A DNA stretch of 64,000 nt from assembly GCA_002964805.2 (NCBI GenBank), contig PUDQ02000001.1:2070001-2134000 (forward strand), given 5' to 3'. Both the position numbers and the translations under genes were made by a program. Positions 60,064-64,000 of this stretch are shown one piece after another. The first letter of the stretch is position 1. Every line of letters begins with the position of its first letter. Below the pieces are notes generated by a model. The model was not told where the DNA came from, ran no database searches, and saw only the letters and a program-made list of their open reading frames with translations. This DNA is from Trametes villosa. Taxonomy: Eukaryota; Basidiomycota; Agaricomycetes; Polyporales; Polyporaceae.

Positions 60064-60493
60064 TGGTAGACGAGACAGAAAGATGACATCTGGCGATATG
60101 TGCCCAAGGCACATGGGCCGTGGAGAGCGCAGAATGGTCGAAACACGGCCCAGAAACGGGCAAGGTTCGAGTAAGCAGGGGGTAAGCAGGCATCGCCCAC
60201 CGCGTACGTGTGGTACGCGCGCAGCTTGCCGAGAGGGGACGCGGGAACGTACACGGGATGTATTTCTGTGCGCCAAGGTGAGAGGCGGCGATAGACATGG
60301 GGCACGAGAAGAAAGAAGAGTGTGGGGAGGCTGTGGGGGGTGGAGGAGCGGAATGGCACGGACGGGCAGCTGGGATTGTCGCGAAGAGCGGACACTGGCT
60401 GGGCGCGTCGAGCGGGAGGACTCGTGCCAGGCGCGGTGCAGTGGGTGGCCTGACGCGGGGCGCACGATCTAGATCGCCCGCAGGCGCCCGCGA

Positions 60494-60532
60494 TTATCTG
60501 GCGGCGATATAAGGGGAGATGGCTGGGCTATC
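60494..60532 (+). promoter_or_regulatory. GATA motifs and TATA box upstream of HapX
   Basis: TTATC at 60494-60498 (complement CCAGATAA, close to the iron GATA-repressor consensus ATCWGATAA), GATATAAGG at 60506-60514 containing a TATA box, and TATC at 60529-60532. These lie 160-200 nt before the HapX ATG. HapX orthologs are repressed in iron-rich cells by GATA factors such as SreA, so a regulatory role is plausible but inferred. Confidence 0.4.
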
Positions 60533-60690
60533 TAATCAGTTAACCCTCCGCTCGAGATCTCCCCCGGCCTCCCTGCGGGCCTGTTCTCATCCTCCATAAA
60601 ACTTGGCTCGTCGCCGTCCGCCGCGTTCCCAGCCCTGCTCGCCCCTCTCTCACTCCGCCGCCCCCGACCCCCCGCCCGTCGCCCGCTGCA

Positions 60691-62606
60691 ATGAGCACCG
60701 CGGCCTCCCCCGCTGCCGTCTCGTCATCCTCCACTCTTTGGGCAACCGGTAAGGCACTCGTCCTACACGCGTGGGATCCATCGCCTGACACGCGTTCCCT
60801 GCAGCTTCCAAGGAGTGGGTCATCCCCGCGAAGCCGAAGCCAGGTCGCAAACCCAAGAAAGACGTTGCTCCTCCCCCCGAAGAGGCTGCCGAGGTTCGTA
60901 GTCCGAGTCGGTCCCGGTCGGCGCTAATTCCGATCCTAACCCGTGTTTAATCCAACAGACCGACAGCAAGGGCCGACGCGTGCAGAACAGGTGAGCATCC
61001 ATCATCGATGCATATCATCAGTCCCCCTCAATTATACCCCAACAGAGCGGCTCAACGTGCTTTCCGTGAGCGAAAGCAATCACAGCTCGCCGAGCTCCAG
61101 GCTCGCGTCCAGCAATACGAGCAGGGCGAGATCGAGCGGAACGTCGCCCTCCAGAATATAGCCAAGCGGCTCAAGGAGGAGAACGAGAAGCTGCGCCAGG
61201 AGAACGCCGAGCTCAAGGCGAAGGTCACCCAGTTCGAGGAGCGCGCTGCTCAGAAGAGACCACGCGACGAGTTCTCCCCCCAGTCCCCCTACGACCTCAC
61301 TCAGTCCCCAGCCAAGAAGCGTAGCAAGGTCTCCATCGATGCCCTCAACAACTTCAACCAGACGTCGTTCCCCCCAGTCTCCTACGCGTCCTCGCCATCC
61401 GCAGTGTCCTCGGCGGACTCTAGCGATGCTCACTCTAGCTTCTCCCCCGTGCCCATGCCCCAGTCTGCTCGGGATACACCCATATTCCCGCAGACGTTCG
61501 GACTCAACGGCATCTTCGAACTGGCGTCTTCGGGCAAGACCAGCCTCTTCGAGCCCGGAGGTGCCCTCGACACCTTCGATTGCGGCCTGTGCAGCGAGAA
61601 TACTCCCTGCTTCTGCCGCGAGATGGCTCTCCAGCAGGTCAACGAGCGGATGTCCGCCGTCAACGCCGTCTCCCCCATGAAGCTCGACACCGCAGACCAG
61701 AATGCAGCCGCTACCTCGTCCTCGCCGTCGATGGTCACCCAGACCTCCACCTCCATCCTCGACAACCTGCCCGCATACCAGGCCCCCGTGCCCCTGCGCC
61801 GGCGTGCGCCCAACCCCTCCCTGCAGCCCATCTTCCCCATCTCCCTGCCGTCATCCGAGCCCGCGCAGCCGGAGATCCCTTCGTGCACCGGTGACCCGTC
61901 CAACTGCCCTGCATGCGCAGACGACGCTTTCGGCAAGGCGTTCTGCGCCGCCATCAGCGAGTCCGTCTCGAACTCCGGTCCGTGCAAGGACTGCCCGGGC
62001 CGCGGCCAGGGAGGCTGCGGTGGCTCCACGGGGAGCGGATGTTGCGGGAACCCTGGAGCCTGCGGGCGCGGCAGCGCTGACGCCCGAAGCAGCAGCAGCG
62101 GCATGGCGGCGGGGGGCGCGGGTCCCAGCTCGAGTGCGGCGGCATCGGCATCGGGGCCGCTCACTTCCTCGCTGCTCATGTCCGAGCCGCTGACAACGTC
62201 GGAGACGATCCCTTGCGACGCCGCTTGGCGGCAAATCAAGTCGCACCCGAACGCCGCGTTCACCGACCTCTCGCTTCTGGCGGACGTCGTCGCGCGCCGC
62301 ACGAAGTGCACGGGGCCGACCGTCGAGATCTCGCCTGCGCCAGGGACCTTCACACCCGAGCGGGGGCTTTCGCCGGGCATCCCGGCTTACACCCAGCGAC
62401 AGGACAGCCAGCCGATCATCCTGACCGATCCGCACGCACAGTACCACGAGCGGCAGCGGACGCGGACGAACGGGACGTCGTCGCCCCCGCAGCTCGTCCC
62501 GCAGGACGTGCTGGTCAAGTGCGGGCGGCAGCGCGTGCGGGAGGTCATGGCGGACGGCGTCCGCGACGCGCTGCGGCTGCTCGACGCCAGGTTCGCTGTA
62601 CCGTAG
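60691..62606 (+). CDS. hapX: HapX-type iron-responsive bZIP regulator
   Basis: Subunit recruited by the CCAAT-binding complex; orthologs repress iron-consuming genes and promote uptake under iron starvation. Exons 60691-60748, 60805-60893, 60959-60990 and 61046-62606. The HAP4-like CBC-binding motif KEWVIPAKPKPGRKPKKD comes first, then the basic region GRRVQNR+AAQRAFRERKQSQL and a heptad coiled coil (LQARVQQYEQGEIERNVALQ to LKAKVTQFEERAA). Cysteine-rich iron-sensing segments are CGLCSENTPCFC (C-X2-C-X5-C-X-C), then CTGDPSNCPACADD with a further FC, and an extra GPCKDCPGRGQGGCGG cluster. A conserved C-terminal IPCDAAWRQIKSHPNAAFTD block follows. The third Cys-rich cluster looks longer than usual. 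Confidence 0.93.
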
Positions 62607-62811
62607 GAGGAAATATGAAATCTTCGTTATTAACTTACTTTACTAAGTATGCCCACGCCTGATGTATACTAGCCGCGCCCACTATCATAGAGTGACTCAC
62701 CACACCCACAACCGCATACGCTAAGCCCCTCCTCTCCCCCGCCGTGTCGTGTCGGTGTGTACGTGTCACGCAGCAGAAACACGCCCGGATTAACCATACT
62801 GTACGCGGTGA
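62607..62811. other. Convergent 3' gap, HapX / PPR gene
   Basis: About 200 bp between stops. AT-rich just after HapX, consistent with a 3' UTR and poly(A) region. Confidence 0.5.
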
Positions 62812-64000
62812 TTAACGCCTTTTTGCCCTGGCATACTCGGGGGTACATGTCAATGGTACATCACGAACGCGCCCTTGCGCCCTGCCACCCTTCTTGCGCG
62901 TGTAGCCCAGAGCGACCCGCCACGCCTGCACGATGTCCCGCATCTTCCACCTCAGCATCCGCTGGTCCGACGACGATAGCCGCTCCGGCACGCGCCTCTT
63001 CGCCCCGTGCAGGTCCCGGAAAGCCGCCACGAGCCTGTGCAGCGGCGCCTTCACGAGGTCATCCGCCATCGGGCCAACCTGGGGCCAGAGCTGCAGGAGG
63101 ATGCGCCGGGCGGTCCTGTACGCCTTGGCGCGGATGAACGCGCTCACGAGCGCGTGAATCGCAGGCACGTCCGGGCGGACGCCCTCCGCGACCATGGCGC
63201 GGAACGCCGCGAGGGCCTGCGTCGGCTGGCCGAGGCGCGCGTGCCCGGCGATGAGGATGGTGTGCGTCTTCACGTCGACGCGGACGCCAGAGTCTGCCGC
63301 CTCCCGCATTATGTCCGCCGCGCCCGCCATGTCGCCCGCCTCGGTGTACGCCTCCATCAGCGCGCCGTAGTGATACTCGTTCGGGCGCACGCCCGAGTCG
63401 ACGGCCCTCTTGAACGAGGCGAGCGCCATATCGAGATCCCTGCGGACCACCCCGTCGTGCTTGATGCGCATCGCATACGCGGCGCGATCGCTCCGCACTC
63501 CCCGATCGCTCAGGGACTGGAAGATGGGCCGCAGCAGGTTAAGGTAGCGGAGACGGGAGGAGAATGCGATGCCTGCGGTGGGATGGGAATAATCGTCCGA
63601 CTGGGGTTGCGGAAGGTCAGCAGGCGGGGTCTGGAGGGCTTCGCGAGAAGACGAGTTCCCCGCCCAACCCCTTTGGCGTGCCACAAAGCGCTCCTCGCGA
63701 ACGAGAGCGGCCATAAGGACGTGAAGCTGGGGGGTTGTGGGGGCGATACCGGCAGCCATCAAAGCGCGAACGATGCGGATCGCTTCCCGAGGACGCGGGC
63801 AGTCATCTCGATAGAGATGCGACATGAGGGTCCTCAGCGTGGTAGCGTCGGCGTCGACCTTCGTAATCCGCATCATACGTAAGGCCGTTCTCAGCCCGCT
63901 CAGGCGGCGAGTCTGGAGGACGCCCCATATGAGGGCGTTGAAGAGGCCGGTGGTGGGGACGGCTGTGTGGGGAAAGGTGGGGCGCTCGGGAGGGGTTGAT
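62812..64000 (-). CDS. Pentatricopeptide repeat (PPR) protein (5' partial)
   Basis: PPR proteins bind organelle RNA; a mitochondrial RNA-processing or translation role is likely but inferred. The frame is open to the right edge, so the start (and any presequence) lies outside the window. Visible repeat units include TTGLFNALIWGVLQTRRLSG, EAIRIVRALMAAGIAPTTPQ, ALASFKRAVDSGVRPNEYHY, GALMEAYTEAGDMAGAADIM, THTILIAGHARLGQPTQALA with AFRAMVAEGVRPDVPAIHAL, and LVSAFIRAKAYRTARRIL. The C-terminal part is basic (KRRVPERLSSSDQR; KKGGRAQGRV) and ends ..TCTPEYARAKRR. No intron is seen in the visible part. Confidence 0.88.
   Translation of the reverse strand, partial: STPPERPTFPHTAVPTTGLFNALIWGVLQTRRLSGLRTALRMMRITKVDADATTLRTLMSHLYRDDCPRPREAIRIVRALMAAGIAPTTPQLHVLMAALVREERFVARQRGWAGNSSSREALQTPPADLPQPQSDDYSHPTAGIAFSSRLRYLNLLRPIFQSLSDRGVRSDRAAYAMRIKHDGVVRRDLDMALASFKRAVDSGVRPNEYHYGALMEAYTEAGDMAGAADIMREAADSGVRVDVKTHTILIAGHARLGQPTQALAAFRAMVAEGVRPDVPAIHALVSAFIRAKAYRTARRILLQLWPQVGPMADDLVKAPLHRLVAAFRDLHGAKRRVPERLSSSDQRMLRWKMRDIVQAWRVALGYTRKKGGRAQGRVRDVPLTCTPEYARAKRR

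Larger units (their letters stand above)
56943..60690. other. 3.7-kb gene-poor region between Git1-like and HapX genes
   Basis: By far the longest stretch without a recognisable gene. ORFs are short, overlap on both strands and lack family motifs or coherent splice chains. It contains a near-perfect hairpin (57683-57717), a 20-bp inverted repeat (59525-59585), an inverted pair of AATTCCGAATT elements (59952-60063) and, next to HapX, GATA and TATA motifs. It may be a long divergent promoter, a non-coding transcript, or eroded transposon DNA. Confidence 0.55.

Overview
This is a GC-rich piece of nuclear genome from a filamentous basidiomycete, most likely an agaricomycete (mushroom or polypore type). 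The reasons are compact genes cut by many 45-80 nt GT-AG introns, families typical of Agaricomycetes (a zinc-cluster factor with a 5-nt microexon, BTB-like and Ser-rich orphan proteins), and no operon-like layout. I recognise about 21 protein genes. No rRNA, tRNA or CRISPR was seen, and there is no intact transposon.

Layout. 1-2135 (-): zinc-cluster transcription factor, cut by the left edge. 3496-6017 (+): gamma-glutamyltranspeptidase-like acylase. 6280-7901 (-): PP2C phosphatase with a mitochondrial-type N-terminus. 8385-10415 (+): secreted histidine acid phosphatase. 10758-13324 (+): mitochondrial m-AAA protease. 13587-15929 (-): Dal5-type permease. 16567-17584 (-): urease accessory protein UreD. 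17748-18563 (+): NIP7. 18844-22071 (+): Sec39. 22902-25662 (-): Ser-rich coiled-coil orphan. 26168-26746 (-): GFA-domain protein. 27836-28435 (+): CGR1. 28927-32872 (-): Vps18. 33290-36933 (+): NRDE2. 37305-40183 (+): Byr4/Bfa1-like. 41644-44100 (-): C2H2 orphan. 44657-45409 (-): DUF423/TMEM256. 46236-47404 (+): BTB-like protein. 47941-50959 (+): SPB1. 51093-54075 (-): SLS1. 54326-56942 (-): Git1/Pho84-type transporter. 56943-60690: gene-poor stretch. 60691-62606 (+): HapX-type iron bZIP. 62812-64000 (-): PPR protein, cut by the right edge.

How the genes relate. Most are housekeeping genes with no shared pathway. Three loose themes appear. (1) Ribosome assembly: NIP7, CGR1 and SPB1. (2) Mitochondria: the PP2C, the m-AAA protease and SLS1 each carry the same telomere-like 9-mer GGGTTAGGG 60-160 bp upstream of the start codon, which may be a shared promoter element. 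(3) Nutrient response: the Dal5-type permease, with a dense GATA cluster upstream, lies next to ureD; a secreted phosphatase, a Git1-like transporter and HapX are also present.

The least explained DNA is 54.9-60.1 kb. A rare 11-mer (AATTCCGAATT or its complement) occurs there four times, twice inside adjacent introns of the transporter gene and twice as a 112-bp inverted pair in the gene-poor stretch, which also holds two strong palindromes. Exon boundaries were inferred by eye from splice signals and protein-family continuity; unless exact introns are given, treat internal boundaries as approximate.
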